This document shows positions 25,137 through 34,036 of a stretch of 64,000 nt of DNA, in pieces. Made by a program: the position numbers and the translations under genes. A model generated the notes under the pieces. It was given only the letters and a program-made list of their open reading frames with translations, ran no database searches and was not told the origin of the DNA. The DNA comes from DTU098 sp964498525 (lineage in GTDB: Bacteria > Bacillota > Desulfotomaculia > Desulfotomaculales > Pelotomaculaceae): the NCBI GenBank assembly GCA_964498525.1, contig CAZCGU010000002.1:1-64000 (forward strand). Direction: 5' to 3'. Position 1 is the stretch's first letter, and each line of letters starts with the position of its first letter.

Positions 25137-25777
25137 AGCAGCATATCTCCTTTTAATTAAATTTGATTAGTCACTGGACTTGCAATATAAAAGGGTCCCA
25201 AACTTATGCTGGTTTGTAAAATTTGACGTTAAATATAAATGTCCTTTATTTAACTGATTCAATGTTTTTATCGATTACTCTTAGCTGATAAGATAATTTA
25301 ATATTATTGACGCAGGAAGTAAAAGGGATTGCGGCTCAATTAAACACATGCGCAGCTGTAACGGCGCATTACAAAACCGCGCATAATAGAATACCTATTT
25401 CACCGGCTGCTGAATTCTTGCTGTTTTGTGCAAATTGTTTAAAGCAAAAAAACCGGACCTTCCGGCCGGCAAAATTCCGGACCAGCCAGTATAAATAACT
25501 ATTATGCAGGTCCAATATTAGATAAAATTATTTGATATATCACATGTGATAAAATTATGCTTTATAATAGATAGTGTTAATTTGTAACAGAGTAGAATGT
25601 GACGGATGCGCCTTTTTAATATAAATTTAGGCAGGACATAAGGGGGCAAAATATTTTAGCCCACGAGCATGTCCAGGGGGATAACCGGAAAGGATTGGTC
25701 TTCATTTATGCGTTAGAAATGGCGGTTGGAAGGCATATTTAAGTGGTTTTAGAACTTGCAGTGGGAGGTTTTGCGTT
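25137..25777. other. Divergent regulatory region between reductase and activator genes
   Basis: This 640-bp region between the two divergent genes of the double-cubane system is AT-rich with no credible gene. It contains a 14-bp perfect palindrome (separate entry), and the 11-bp word GATAAAATTAT appears twice, 27 bp apart, around it. A GC-rich hairpin lies near 25455-25485. Confidence 0.55.
25538..25551. promoter_or_regulatory. Palindromic operator candidate
   Basis: TATCACATGTGATA is a perfect palindrome of the size bound by dimeric regulators of the CRP/FNR type. It lies in the divergent region about 230 bp upstream of the activator ATPase gene, flanked by two GATAAAATTAT copies. The binding protein is unknown. 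Confidence 0.45.
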
Positions 25778-26617
25778 TTGCATACGGTTGGACTGGATGT
25801 TGGGTCGATCATGACTAAGGCGGTATTGCTCAGTGACGACGCCTGGCAAAGCGTGGTTATGCCGACGGGCTATAGCCCGAGGGAGGCGGGGGAGCAGGCT
25901 TTGGAAAGGCTTTTAAGAGAATGTGGCCTGAACCGCGGGGATATCAATGTGATTATTGGCACCGGTTATGGCCGGGTGGCGCTATCTTTCATTGACAAGG
26001 CGGTCACGGAGATCACCTGCCACGCCAGGGGCGCCCACTACCTGGTGGAGGGAACGGATATGGTGATTGATATCGGCGGCCAGGACAGTAAGGTGATCCT
26101 CACGGACGGCGCGGGAAACGTAACCAACTTTGTTATGAACGACAAGTGCGCGGCCGGCACCGGGCGGTTTTTACAGGTGATGGCCACCGCCCTGGGCTGT
26201 GACGTGAGCGAGCTTGCCGGCCTGGCGCGCGGCGCCGAACCGGCCCAAATCAGCAGCATGTGCACCGTCTTTGCCGAGTCGGAGGTAATTAGCCTATTAG
26301 CTCAGGGTGTCGGCAAGGACCGGATTATCGCGGGCATCCACCGCTCTGTGGCCACCCGGGTGGCCGCGATGGCGGAGCGGCTGGGCCGGGGGAACCGGAT
26401 TACCTTCACTGGCGGGGTGGCAAAAAATGAGGGAGTCAGGGAGTGCCTCGTCCGTGAACTAGGCCTGGCAATCATCACCGTACCGGAATCCCACCTGGCC
26501 GGCGCCCTCGGGGCGGCTTTGATTGCCCGGGGGAAAGCCGGAACCACACCCGCGCCCTTGTTACTTCCATCCGGGGCCGGAAAATACCAGGGGATTATGA
26601 AAGGAAAAAACAACTAA
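25778..26617 (+). CDS. ATP-dependent activator of the double-cubane protein (HgdC-like)
   Basis: This 279-residue ASKHA-fold ATPase (BadF/BadG/BcrA/BcrD type) has the phosphate loop VGLDVGSIMTKAV, DIGGQDSKVI and TGGVAKNEGV. The cysteines that hold a [4Fe-4S] cluster between two subunits are in KCAAGTGRF and MCTVFAESEV. Such activators hydrolyse ATP to push an electron into a reductase, here most likely the divergent double-cubane protein. The start is TTG, supported by GGGAGG ten bases upstream. Confidence 0.9.
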   Translation: MHTVGLDVGSIMTKAVLLSDDAWQSVVMPTGYSPREAGEQALERLLRECGLNRGDINVIIGTGYGRVALSFIDKAVTEITCHARGAHYLVEGTDMVIDIGGQDSKVILTDGAGNVTNFVMNDKCAAGTGRFLQVMATALGCDVSELAGLARGAEPAQISSMCTVFAESEVISLLAQGVGKDRIIAGIHRSVATRVAAMAERLGRGNRITFTGGVAKNEGVRECLVRELGLAIITVPESHLAGALGAALIARGKAGTTPAPLLLPSGAGKYQGIMKGKNN

Positions 26618-26639
26618 AGAAAGGTAAATTTTTACGTTC

Positions 26640-27404
26640 TCAAAGATCAAACAAAAACCCCATAATCTCGTTTTTCATTTTTGAAAAATCAGCGCTTCCG
26701 GTTAATGTAAGCGCCCTCGGCCTGCTGTAAGGGACTATTAATTCGCGCGTTATCCGGCCTGGCCGCCTGCTCATAACAAAGACCTTATCAGCCAGAATCA
26801 ATGCTTCCTCGACATCATGGGTAACAAATAAAATAGTGGAACTGATCTTTTCTGTTATAGAGAGCAGCAGTTGCTGCATTGCCGTACGCGTCTGGGCGTC
26901 CAAGGCTGCAAAGGGTTCGTCCATTAGTAGCACCCGCGGTTCCAAAACCAGCACCCTGGCCAGGGCTACACGCTGCTGCATGCCGCCGGAAAGCTGATCA
27001 GGATAATAATTTTCGAATCCCTCCAAATCTGCCAGCTTAATAAATTCACCGCACTTTTTTTTAATATTATTAATATCTCTTTTTTGCAACTTTAACCCAT
27101 AAGCAACATTTTGATATACGGTAAGCCACGGGAAGAGGACAGCTGACTGAAATACCACTCCCCTTTGAGGAGACGGGGCGCATATTGGTTCTCCCATAAA
27201 TAACACCCGGCCGCTGTCTTGTTTTTCAAAGCCTGCAACAATATTTAACAGCGTTGATTTCCCGCAACCGCTGGGGCCTAAAATTGCAATTATTTCACCT
27301 TGCTCAACTTCAAATGAAATATCCTCCAGAACCTTCAAGCCGTCGGCTTCCGACGGCAAAAAATACCTCTTTCCAACTTTCTGTAAAACCAACTCTTTGG
27401 CCAT
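26640..27404 (-). CDS. NitT/TauT-type ABC transporter ATPase (second system)
   Basis: This 254-residue SsuB/TauB-like ATPase has Walker A GPSGCGKST, signature LSGGMQQR, Walker B VLLMDEP and the H-loop VTHDVEEA. It is the last gene of an operon that begins with a PadR-radical SAM fusion. Close packing (one base from the permease gene) shows co-transcription. Confidence 0.92.
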   Translation of the reverse strand: MAKELVLQKVGKRYFLPSEADGLKVLEDISFEVEQGEIIAILGPSGCGKSTLLNIVAGFEKQDSGRVLFMGEPICAPSPQRGVVFQSAVLFPWLTVYQNVAYGLKLQKRDINNIKKKCGEFIKLADLEGFENYYPDQLSGGMQQRVALARVLVLEPRVLLMDEPFAALDAQTRTAMQQLLLSITEKISSTILFVTHDVEEALILADKVFVMSRRPGRITRELIVPYSRPRALTLTGSADFSKMKNEIMGFLFDL

Positions 27405-27405
27405 G

Positions 27406-28200
27406 TTATTTCACTCCACCTGCAGGATATGGATAAATCATACCGTAAAAATAGAGCAGCAGCATATCTGTAAGTTTACCAAGAACAGCAATGCAGACCA
27501 TAGTCACCGGTATCAATTCAATTTGGCCCAGCATTCTTGAATCCATCATTACGGCTCCAAGTCCTTTCGAGACACCGGTCAGCTCTCCCAAAACCAGATA
27601 GGCCCATGAAACGCCCAGGCCAAGTCTCAGACCCACCACAACGGAAGGGATTGCCGATGGCAAGATCACACTTTTGCATAGTTCTATTTTGTTTGCGCCC
27701 AGCATCCGGCCTGCTCTTATCAACAAGAGCGGGACCTCCGTGGCGCCGTGGGCGGCGTTGATGTAGATGGGGAAAAAAGCTGCCAATGCTATCAGGAAAA
27801 CCGTCGTTTTTTCCCCAACCCCAAACCAAACCATAGCTATTGGCAGCCAGCCGATGCCAGGTACCGCCCTTATCAGATTAACTGTTGGTTCCAGGAAGCG
27901 TTTTATCAATCCGATTCTGCCAGTCAGAAAACCTAGTACAAGGCCGAAGAAGGCCGCGATACCGAAACCACAGAAAACGCGAATGCAGCTCGCTGTCAAA
28001 TTCCCCATCAAGGTTCCGGAATAGGGGGAAAGATGAGCCGTTCCCGCGGCAAAATCAACAAAAGAACGCAGGAATCTTTCGGGGCCGGGCAATAAATAAG
28101 AAGGTACCCTGCCACCGGCGGTGGCAGAATACCAAACAATAAGAAAAACCAGCGGTAAAACAAAGCCCAGGGGATCTATACTATGACCCTTTTTTTTCAT
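27406..28200 (-). CDS. NitT/TauT-type ABC transporter permease (second system)
   Basis: This 264-residue permease has about six helices and the cytosolic loop AGRMLGANKIELCKSVILP plus AVPGIGWLPIAMVWFG, as in SsuC-like proteins. Its start overlaps the stop of the binding-protein gene, so both are translated from one message. Confidence 0.91.
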   Translation of the reverse strand: MKKKGHSIDPLGFVLPLVFLIVWYSATAGGRVPSYLLPGPERFLRSFVDFAAGTAHLSPYSGTLMGNLTASCIRVFCGFGIAAFFGLVLGFLTGRIGLIKRFLEPTVNLIRAVPGIGWLPIAMVWFGVGEKTTVFLIALAAFFPIYINAAHGATEVPLLLIRAGRMLGANKIELCKSVILPSAIPSVVVGLRLGLGVSWAYLVLGELTGVSKGLGAVMMDSRMLGQIELIPVTMVCIAVLGKLTDMLLLYFYGMIYPYPAGGVK

Positions 28201-29165
28201 TATTTTAAGTCCTTTTCAGCCTTTTTAATAAAAGCCGGCTCAAACATGCCGTCCATATCGGGAACTTCGCTAATTAAGCCTTGCTCCTTCATCCGCTGGG
28301 CCAGGCGCCTGACACCATCCAAATAATGCCCGTCGAAATTCCAGAATAGCTCGATATTATCCAGGGAAACATCTAAAACATCTCTGTTCGTTCCAAACTC
28401 GGCAGCTTTATCAATCCAGGCGCCTTTATCCTTATTTAAGTACTCTGTTGCATTTACATGGGCAGTTACAAGTTTTTGAATCATTTCCTGATGATCCTTG
28501 ATTTTATCTTTTGTGGTAATCATGGCGCTATTGATAATGCCAAAGCCCTCATTGTCACCGGGATATTGAAGTATCCTGCCGTACCCTTCGGCAACAGCAA
28601 CAGAAGGGTAGGGCTCACCGCTGTAGAAGGCGTCGACATTTCCCTGCGCCAGAGCCTGACCCATATCGAAGAAATCTATTCTAACCAGTTCAACATCGTT
28701 TTGCGGATCAATTCCACCTCCAGTTAAGGCTTCAAGCAATAGCAAATGATGCATTGTCCCCGGCACGTAAGCGATTTTTTTGCCTTTAAGATCAGCTGCC
28801 GTTTTGATATTTGAATCCCGGCCAACAACCAGCGCCGAACATTTGTTGGACAACCCGCATACCACAACTACGGGCTCGCCCTTGGAGGCGGCGGTAATCG
28901 CCGTAACCAGAGTTGTTCCGCACATATCCAGACTGCCTGCCAGCAAAGCGGTCTTCATATCCCCCGGATTCGTAAACGGAATTACCTCAACAACATCATT
29001 GGCTGCCAGATAGTCCTGATAAAAAAAAGGCTGGATGGTCTGGGCGGTTTTCCATGTTCCCACCCTGGCTGGCATAGATGCGTCTTTCCCCGCCGTGCCG
29101 CCGCAGCCGGTCAAGCTAAAGACCAGCGTCAGGGATAAAAAAAGCATTATTATTCTTCTTTTCAT
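28200..29165 (-). CDS. ABC substrate-binding lipoprotein (NMT1-like, second system)
   Basis: This 321-residue lipoprotein ends its signal with the lipobox LTGC. The mature domain is NMT1/TauA-like (NPGDMKTALLAGSLDMCGT, DAFYSGEPYPSVAVAEGYG). The gene overlaps the upstream PadR-radical SAM gene by four bases (ATGA), which ties the imported compound to the action of that enzyme. The ligand is not identifiable. A cofactor precursor or small organic acid is a reasonable guess. Confidence 0.87.
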   Translation of the reverse strand: MKRRIIMLFLSLTLVFSLTGCGGTAGKDASMPARVGTWKTAQTIQPFFYQDYLAANDVVEVIPFTNPGDMKTALLAGSLDMCGTTLVTAITAASKGEPVVVVCGLSNKCSALVVGRDSNIKTAADLKGKKIAYVPGTMHHLLLLEALTGGGIDPQNDVELVRIDFFDMGQALAQGNVDAFYSGEPYPSVAVAEGYGRILQYPGDNEGFGIINSAMITTKDKIKDHQEMIQKLVTAHVNATEYLNKDKGAWIDKAAEFGTNRDVLDVSLDNIELFWNFDGHYLDGVRRLAQRMKEQGLISEVPDMDGMFEPAFIKKAEKDLK

Positions 29166-30619
29166 GGTTCCATTTCGTCCTTTCTTCCTTCCTCTTTTTT
29201 TGAAAATACTTTGTAGCCATTTTCCTTAAACCATTTCTTGGCCTTACCTGGTTTAAAATCATTCCATTCAGTTTCTGAACTGAAGCGGCAGTTGTCCCTT
29301 GGTATGGCGCCCATTTCCACAACAACCACATTAGCTCCCCAGCTTATAGCCAGTTCCGAAGCTTTGTGCACGCATATATCAGGTGCATTAAAGCCTGCTG
29401 TCAGACGGCTTACCGCGATTATTTGGGCCAGTCTAGCTTCGGGTATTTCGGGGATCTCGCCCAGGGGAGTTCCCTTCACCGGGACTCTTCCCATGGCGCC
29501 GGTTACCGCCGCTTTATATTTGATAATGTTCAGCAGGGAATCAGCAATTTCTTCATTCGTGTGCTCTATACCGACAGGTTCCACAAGAGACACCAGTTTC
29601 ATAGACGAATTCCTGACTGCTTCCAAGGTGGCAAGTCTGTCTTTCGGGTTAAACTTTGTATCTATTCCTTCCCTCAGCCTTAAAGTATGGTATACGAATC
29701 CCAGTCCGGCGTCGCCCATTTTTTTTAGAGCTTTCTCATCAAGTTCACCGGTATTCACCACAAGTTCATAATCGCCGGGCACGTCCTTTTTGATTTTCCG
29801 GACTAAGGCTATAATCTTTTCCAGGCTGTAAAACTGCGTAGTGCGCAGCACAATCCATCTGATGCCTTCCCTGACATATTTTCGGGCTATTTCAATAACT
29901 TCCCGCTCTGTGAATTCACTTTCTTCTTGGACAATTCCCCAGCTTTCTCCTAACGAGCAATACCTGCAGTTCATCGGGCAGGCCCTGTAATCAAGCCCTA
30001 TCGCCCCCCATAAATAAGCCTTGTTCCCGCATACTGCCGAGGCGACGTCCCTGGCAGCCTCCCCTAATATTTTGCCTTCTTCGGAGTTGGGCTTAATACT
30101 TAAAAGCGCTATGATGCTTTCTCTATCCAGCACTTTTTCGGCCAAAGCGTTTTCCTTTGCTCTTTTAATCAGTTCCAGATTATTCAAGAATGACGCATCC
30201 TTGTTCGCCCTGTTCTCAGCCGCAGAGGAGCGGCTCAGGGCATCCCTGCCGTCATTAATTACCGTATCAATTGTTTTTTTGTAGGCTTCCAGGGTTTTAA
30301 TCCAGTTTTCCATACATTCACGCCCGTCGCAGGTTATGGTGTATACTTTTTTGGCTGCGCCGGCATCATCAACATGCCATTCGGAAAGGACCAGGTTTTT
30401 TTCTTCCAAAGTCTTTAACGCCCGGTAGACACCGGTATGATCTGCTTTTTCCCCCAAAAAAAGATTTTTATTTTCAAGCTCTTTAATAATTGAATAACCA
30501 TGGAGATTCCTTTCCGCCAGCAGGATCAGAATATTAGGTTGCAAAAGTTTATCAAGATTATAACCTTTACAGGAACACTTGATATTGCCGCCTATTGGAC
30601 CAGGTCTATTATGTGACAT
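29162..30619 (-). CDS. PadR regulator-radical SAM (BioB/HydE-like) fusion
   Basis: This 485-residue protein has two parts. Residues 22-120 form a PadR-type winged helix (LLAERNLHGYSIIKELENK, GVYRALKTLEEKNLV). Residues about 165-470 form a radical SAM domain with C214-x3-C218-x2-C221 (CPMNCRYCSLG) and a BioB/HydE/PylB-like barrel with conserved GIRWIV and GMGRVPVKGTP-like segments. It would sense something through PadR while making or modifying a small molecule. It leads an ABC import operon with ATGA overlap. The start at 30619 is chosen for its AAGGAGG. A C-x-C pair at 15/17 is extra. The fusion is intact in one frame. Confidence 0.82.
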   Translation of the reverse strand: MSHNRPGPIGGNIKCSCKGYNLDKLLQPNILILLAERNLHGYSIIKELENKNLFLGEKADHTGVYRALKTLEEKNLVLSEWHVDDAGAAKKVYTITCDGRECMENWIKTLEAYKKTIDTVINDGRDALSRSSAAENRANKDASFLNNLELIKRAKENALAEKVLDRESIIALLSIKPNSEEGKILGEAARDVASAVCGNKAYLWGAIGLDYRACPMNCRYCSLGESWGIVQEESEFTEREVIEIARKYVREGIRWIVLRTTQFYSLEKIIALVRKIKKDVPGDYELVVNTGELDEKALKKMGDAGLGFVYHTLRLREGIDTKFNPKDRLATLEAVRNSSMKLVSLVEPVGIEHTNEEIADSLLNIIKYKAAVTGAMGRVPVKGTPLGEIPEIPEARLAQIIAVSRLTAGFNAPDICVHKASELAISWGANVVVVEMGAIPRDNCRFSSETEWNDFKPGKAKKWFKENGYKVFSKKEEGRKDEMEP

Positions 30620-30638
30620 AATCAACCTCCTTGCTGCA

Positions 30639-30667
30639 ATTATACCAAACCGGCCTTAGGGCTTCAA
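30639..30667 (-). promoter_or_regulatory. SigmaA promoter of the PadR-radical SAM operon
   Basis: On the minus strand TTGAAG and TATAAT are exactly 17 bp apart. The expected start lies about 13 bases before the ATG, so the message would begin almost at the Shine-Dalgarno sequence. This short leader suits repression by the encoded PadR domain, which is an inference. Confidence 0.62.
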
Positions 30668-30875
30668 TCCTGATCTTTTGCCCACTAGCCTTAAAAACGA
30701 TAGAAGCGGCAGTTTGATCATTCAGCCGGCCGGAAACAAGGTTTCTTAGCCCGCTGATTACTTTTTTAAACAGGCCGGCGCCTGTGCCGAAAGCGGTAGG
30801 GGAAACTCGTGTTTTAAATAATGTCTTGCGTTAATCAACTTATTTGCCCGTGGGAGAAAATGGTGTAAGATGAAA

Positions 30876-30917
30876 GAAGCCCCGCGGAAAGCAAATATTT
30901 GCTTTCCGCGGGGCTTC
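30876..30917. terminator. Perfect 42-bp palindrome, bidirectional terminator-like
   Basis: The arm GAAGCCCCGCGGAAAGCAAAT is followed directly by its exact complement with no spacer. Its GC-rich core would form a very stable hairpin on either strand, and TTAATTAATTA follows. It lies in the 510-bp gap between the PadR fusion and the Cys-rich protein. No gene is seen in the rest of that gap. Confidence 0.65.
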
Positions 30918-31133
30918 TTAATTAATTACGTTGGCTGCTGACGGGTTGGGGCGGGCTTAGGGCTATCCTTCCAGCCAGGAGGAACACAGCCGGTAACAAG
31001 CATTAAACTTGTCTATGGAAACAATTAAAACATTGGGGGGAGTTTCACCGTGTGGTAAATTTTACAAAAGTAATCCCATTTCCATTTTTACCCGCATACA
31101 ATATACCATAAAAAAAGAAAGGTGTGTTGTTTC

Positions 31134-31433
31134 GTGTCGGATACAAGTTTTAAAGCTTTACAAATCCAAGAATGTCCCACAACTGTTAGCGAAACGGTGT
31201 GCGTACAGGCTGAAGTTACCATTACCCCAAACGTACTGGTGGGAACAATAGATTCTTTTTGTGTGGGCGCCCCGGAAATAGGAGCATGTACCGGGACATC
31301 GGTTGAGGTGTGTACTTTTACGGTTAGTCAGAGCATTTGCGTCCAAATTCCCCTCACATTCTCCGCCACGGCTACCGCAGCACCAACAGGTATTGTTTGC
31401 GGTACGCCGGGAGTGGGGGGATGTACTGCCTGA
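31134..31433 (+). CDS. Small Cys-rich secreted or surface-like protein of unknown function
   Basis: This 99-residue protein is rich in Thr, Val and Cys (about eight cysteines). It contains two similar blocks, TVSETVCVQAEVTITPNV and TVSQSICVQIPLTFSATA, and pairs such as CVGAPEIGACTGT and CGTPGVGGCTA. There is no signal peptide. The composition is like spore-coat or surface proteins of Clostridia, but I do not recognise a named family. The GTG start is chosen for AAGAAAGG about 11 bases upstream; another GTG at 31122 is possible. Confidence 0.6.
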   Translation: MSDTSFKALQIQECPTTVSETVCVQAEVTITPNVLVGTIDSFCVGAPEIGACTGTSVEVCTFTVSQSICVQIPLTFSATATAAPTGIVCGTPGVGGCTA

Positions 31434-31610
31434 CCATACGCTTCCGCCGGCAAATTTATGTTGGCTCACCGGTAGATTAACTAGTTTCTGATCCATCGCG
31501 TAGATATCCGCCGGGTTCCCCGGCGGATAATTATACTCCAACATTTTCAGGATGTAACTCGGCGAAAGGCGGATTTTAAAGTTGTGTGGAACAGTTTGCA
31601 AACACTTGAA

Positions 31611-32984
31611 TTAAATTACCAACCCTTCGTTGAGATGGCTGCAGTTGGTTGCTATGGCGTTCATAGCGGCCGCATTGATAGGGTAGGCGATGGGTGACGG
31701 TGAAACCAGAGGATGTGTTGCGGCCTGGAAGGTGTTGAGTTCCGTGGCCGTAATATTTTTTTGAATAGCCAGGCTTAAAATGTTAATTATCTCGGCAACT
31801 GTATTCCCGCCGGAAATCTGAGCCCCCAGGATAATGCCGGAGCACTTGGAGAACAGCAGTTTGATATTGACTTCCTGCGCCTCGGGCAAAGAGCCCGGGT
31901 GACGATCCATGGTCTTGAACTCGCCGATCATGATGGTGAAACCTTCCTGCCTTGCCCTGGCTACCGTAAGACCGGCCGCCGCATAGGTTTTCCCGAACAT
32001 TTTGGTGGAAAACGTGCTTATGGTGCCTTTGTTGGCCCGGATTAATCTCAGCTGGAAGGCATTGCTGCCAGCTATCTTGGCTTCCATCGCCGCGGTGGAG
32101 GCCAGCAGCAGCGGCACGTCTTTTCCTGTAAAGAAACATTTCTTTTCCGCGCAGTCGCCGACCGCAAAAATATCCGGGTCACTTGTTCTCATATACTGAT
32201 CAACTAAAATTGCGCCCTTGGCGTTTTGTGCCAGTCCGCAATCTTGGCCCAAAGCGCCGTTAGGTTTCATCCCCAACCCCAGGATTACTATATCCGCAGG
32301 GATTGTCCTGCCATCCCCTAATTCTATTGCCTCTACGGACTTTTCACCCAGTATTTTGTTGACCCTGGTGCTGGTCATCACGTTAACGCCGTTTTCACTT
32401 AACAGACGCTCAATATCATCAGTATATTCTTTGTCAAAGGCCTGCCACAGACAGGATTCCGCCATTTCGATCAACGTGACGTTCTTACCCATTAATCTTA
32501 TTTGTTCCGCAAATTCAACCCCGATGAAGCCTCCCCCAATTACGGCAACATTTTGGGCTGACTCCAGTTTCTTAAGGATGTTGTCTAAATAATCCTGGCC
32601 TTTTAATATGGGAAACACGTTGTCCAGATCATGGCCCGGAATAAATGTCGGAATGATAGGTAAGGAACCGGCGGCAATAACTAGTTTTTTGTATCCAATC
32701 AGCCCGTTTTCCTTTGTTGCCACTGTTTTCTTTTCCCTGTTTATTTCAAGCGCGGTGTCGATGATCAGGTTGACCTTGGCGTTGTTCAGCATGGCATCCG
32801 GAATGATATTTTTTTTGGAATCATGCAGGGTGCCAAAGATGTATGGTATCCCGCACGGAACCATGACAGTTTTGGTTTCGCGGATCAGGGTAATGTCGAT
32901 GTCCCCGTAAGCTTTTCGCGCCATGGTGGCAGTAAGGATACCCCCGGCGCTGCCCCCGATTACCAGTAGATCGGTATTTTTCAT
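31611..32984 (-). CDS. FAD/NAD(P)-dependent oxidoreductase (CoA-disulfide reductase/NADH oxidase type)
   Basis: This 457-residue flavoprotein has an FAD-binding GGSAGGILTA near the start, the redox-cysteine region MVPCGIPYIFG, an NAD-binding VIGGGFIGVEFAEQ and an FAD-binding VGDCAEK. A dimerisation domain forms the last 120 residues. The single active-site cysteine is typical of CoA-disulfide reductases, NADH oxidases and persulfide reductases rather than dithiol reductases. It stands alone on the minus strand. A role in oxygen or sulfur handling is likely. Confidence 0.85.
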   Translation of the reverse strand: MKNTDLLVIGGSAGGILTATMARKAYGDIDITLIRETKTVMVPCGIPYIFGTLHDSKKNIIPDAMLNNAKVNLIIDTALEINREKKTVATKENGLIGYKKLVIAAGSLPIIPTFIPGHDLDNVFPILKGQDYLDNILKKLESAQNVAVIGGGFIGVEFAEQIRLMGKNVTLIEMAESCLWQAFDKEYTDDIERLLSENGVNVMTSTRVNKILGEKSVEAIELGDGRTIPADIVILGLGMKPNGALGQDCGLAQNAKGAILVDQYMRTSDPDIFAVGDCAEKKCFFTGKDVPLLLASTAAMEAKIAGSNAFQLRLIRANKGTISTFSTKMFGKTYAAAGLTVARARQEGFTIMIGEFKTMDRHPGSLPEAQEVNIKLLFSKCSGIILGAQISGGNTVAEIINILSLAIQKNITATELNTFQAATHPLVSPSPIAYPINAAAMNAIATNCSHLNEGLVI

Positions 32985-33119
32985 TCTTATATCCGCTCCC
33001 TTCGTTTTGTTTAAAGCACAAAAGGTAATCCAAGGAAGTACTACATGCCCTCTTCGCTAACGGATATAATAATATAAGTGTGCTTGCTATAACCGCAAAA
33101 CGCGAGGAGGGGGCTATTT

Positions 33120-33563
33120 GTGCAAGCGAAACATTTTGACTTTTACCAATTGCTGAGGAATCGGATTCAAACTTGGGTGCAGACTGGAAAGGGCAGCAAA
33201 TACCGGTGGGCCGATTATATCCTGGCAGTTCCCGACCTGTTTCACCTGCTGGTCAAGCTGACCCTGGACCCCGCGATCCCCAGCACTTACAAGGCCAGGC
33301 TCGGTTTGGGGGTGGCCTATTTTATCAGTCCCATCGATCTTATCCCCGAAGCATTGCTGGGGCCCATCGGATATTTGGATGATCTGGCCGTGGCGGCTTA
33401 TATCCTCCACAGCATAATAAACGAAACCGACCCCGAACTGGTCAGGAAACACTGGGCCGGGGAACGGGATGTGCTGGAATTGGTACAGCACATCATTGGA
33501 TCGGCTGACGATATGATTGGCAGCCGGGTAATCGATAAAATCAAAACCATGTTGAGGAAGTAG
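33120..33563 (+). CDS. DUF1232 membrane protein (YkvA-like)
   Basis: This 147-residue protein contains the DUF1232 core: GVAYFISPIDLIPEALLGPI and GYLDDLAVAAYIL, a short pair of hydrophobic segments with conserved Pro-Ile-Asp-Leu-Ile-Pro. The biochemical function of the family is unknown. The start is GTG after GAGGAGGGGG. It is transcribed alone, divergent from the flavoprotein gene. Confidence 0.85.
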   Translation: MQAKHFDFYQLLRNRIQTWVQTGKGSKYRWADYILAVPDLFHLLVKLTLDPAIPSTYKARLGLGVAYFISPIDLIPEALLGPIGYLDDLAVAAYILHSIINETDPELVRKHWAGERDVLELVQHIIGSADDMIGSRVIDKIKTMLRK

Positions 33564-33675
33564 CAGCGTTCTATGTCCGCACCACCGGGTTAACGATGGT
33601 TTAAAGGATTTATCTGCTGTTTTGATAAAACGAAACCCCTGCCGCAGGGTTTCCCAATTAAATTCATATTTTCAA

Positions 33676-34002
33676 TCAACACTGGGCCTGGTGGCGGTCC
33701 CCCACGGCAGGTTCCCCACCGGATCCGGCGGTTTCATCTATTTTTTTCTTCAATTCCCTTAATTCGGCTTCCAGCGACCGGATATGTCTTGTTTTCTTAA
33801 ATGACCACACAAAACCTAAAAACAGCATAACCAATACGCCGGACGCTGTGGAGGCCAGGATGATAATTACCTTGGAAACCTCTTTAATTTCCCAGAATAA
33901 AAAGGAAATAGACATTTTTTCGATATTTTGTATCGCGAATATAGCTACGATTAAAGCAAAAACTATCGCTGCGGACAAGTAAAATTGGGCCTTACTCAAC
34001 AT
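33676..34002 (-). CDS. LapA/DUF1049-like two-helix membrane protein
   Basis: This 108-residue protein has two transmembrane helices (about 7-25 and 45-65) and then a coiled coil (LEAELRELKKKIDE). IFAIQNIEKMSISFLFWEI fits the LapA_dom signature, in which a protein stabilises membrane complexes such as LPS assembly in Gram-negatives. In Firmicutes its role is not known. It lies just downstream of mscL on the same strand. Confidence 0.8.
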   Translation of the reverse strand: MLSKAQFYLSAAIVFALIVAIFAIQNIEKMSISFLFWEIKEVSKVIIILASTASGVLVMLFLGFVWSFKKTRHIRSLEAELRELKKKIDETAGSGGEPAVGDRHQAQC

Positions 34003-34036
34003 AACTCACCCGCCTTAACAGTTTATCGGGCTACCT

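Noticed and set aside
25307..25498. 63-codon frame between the double-cubane genes
   Set aside because: No start signal and no similarity; it lies in the divergent control region.
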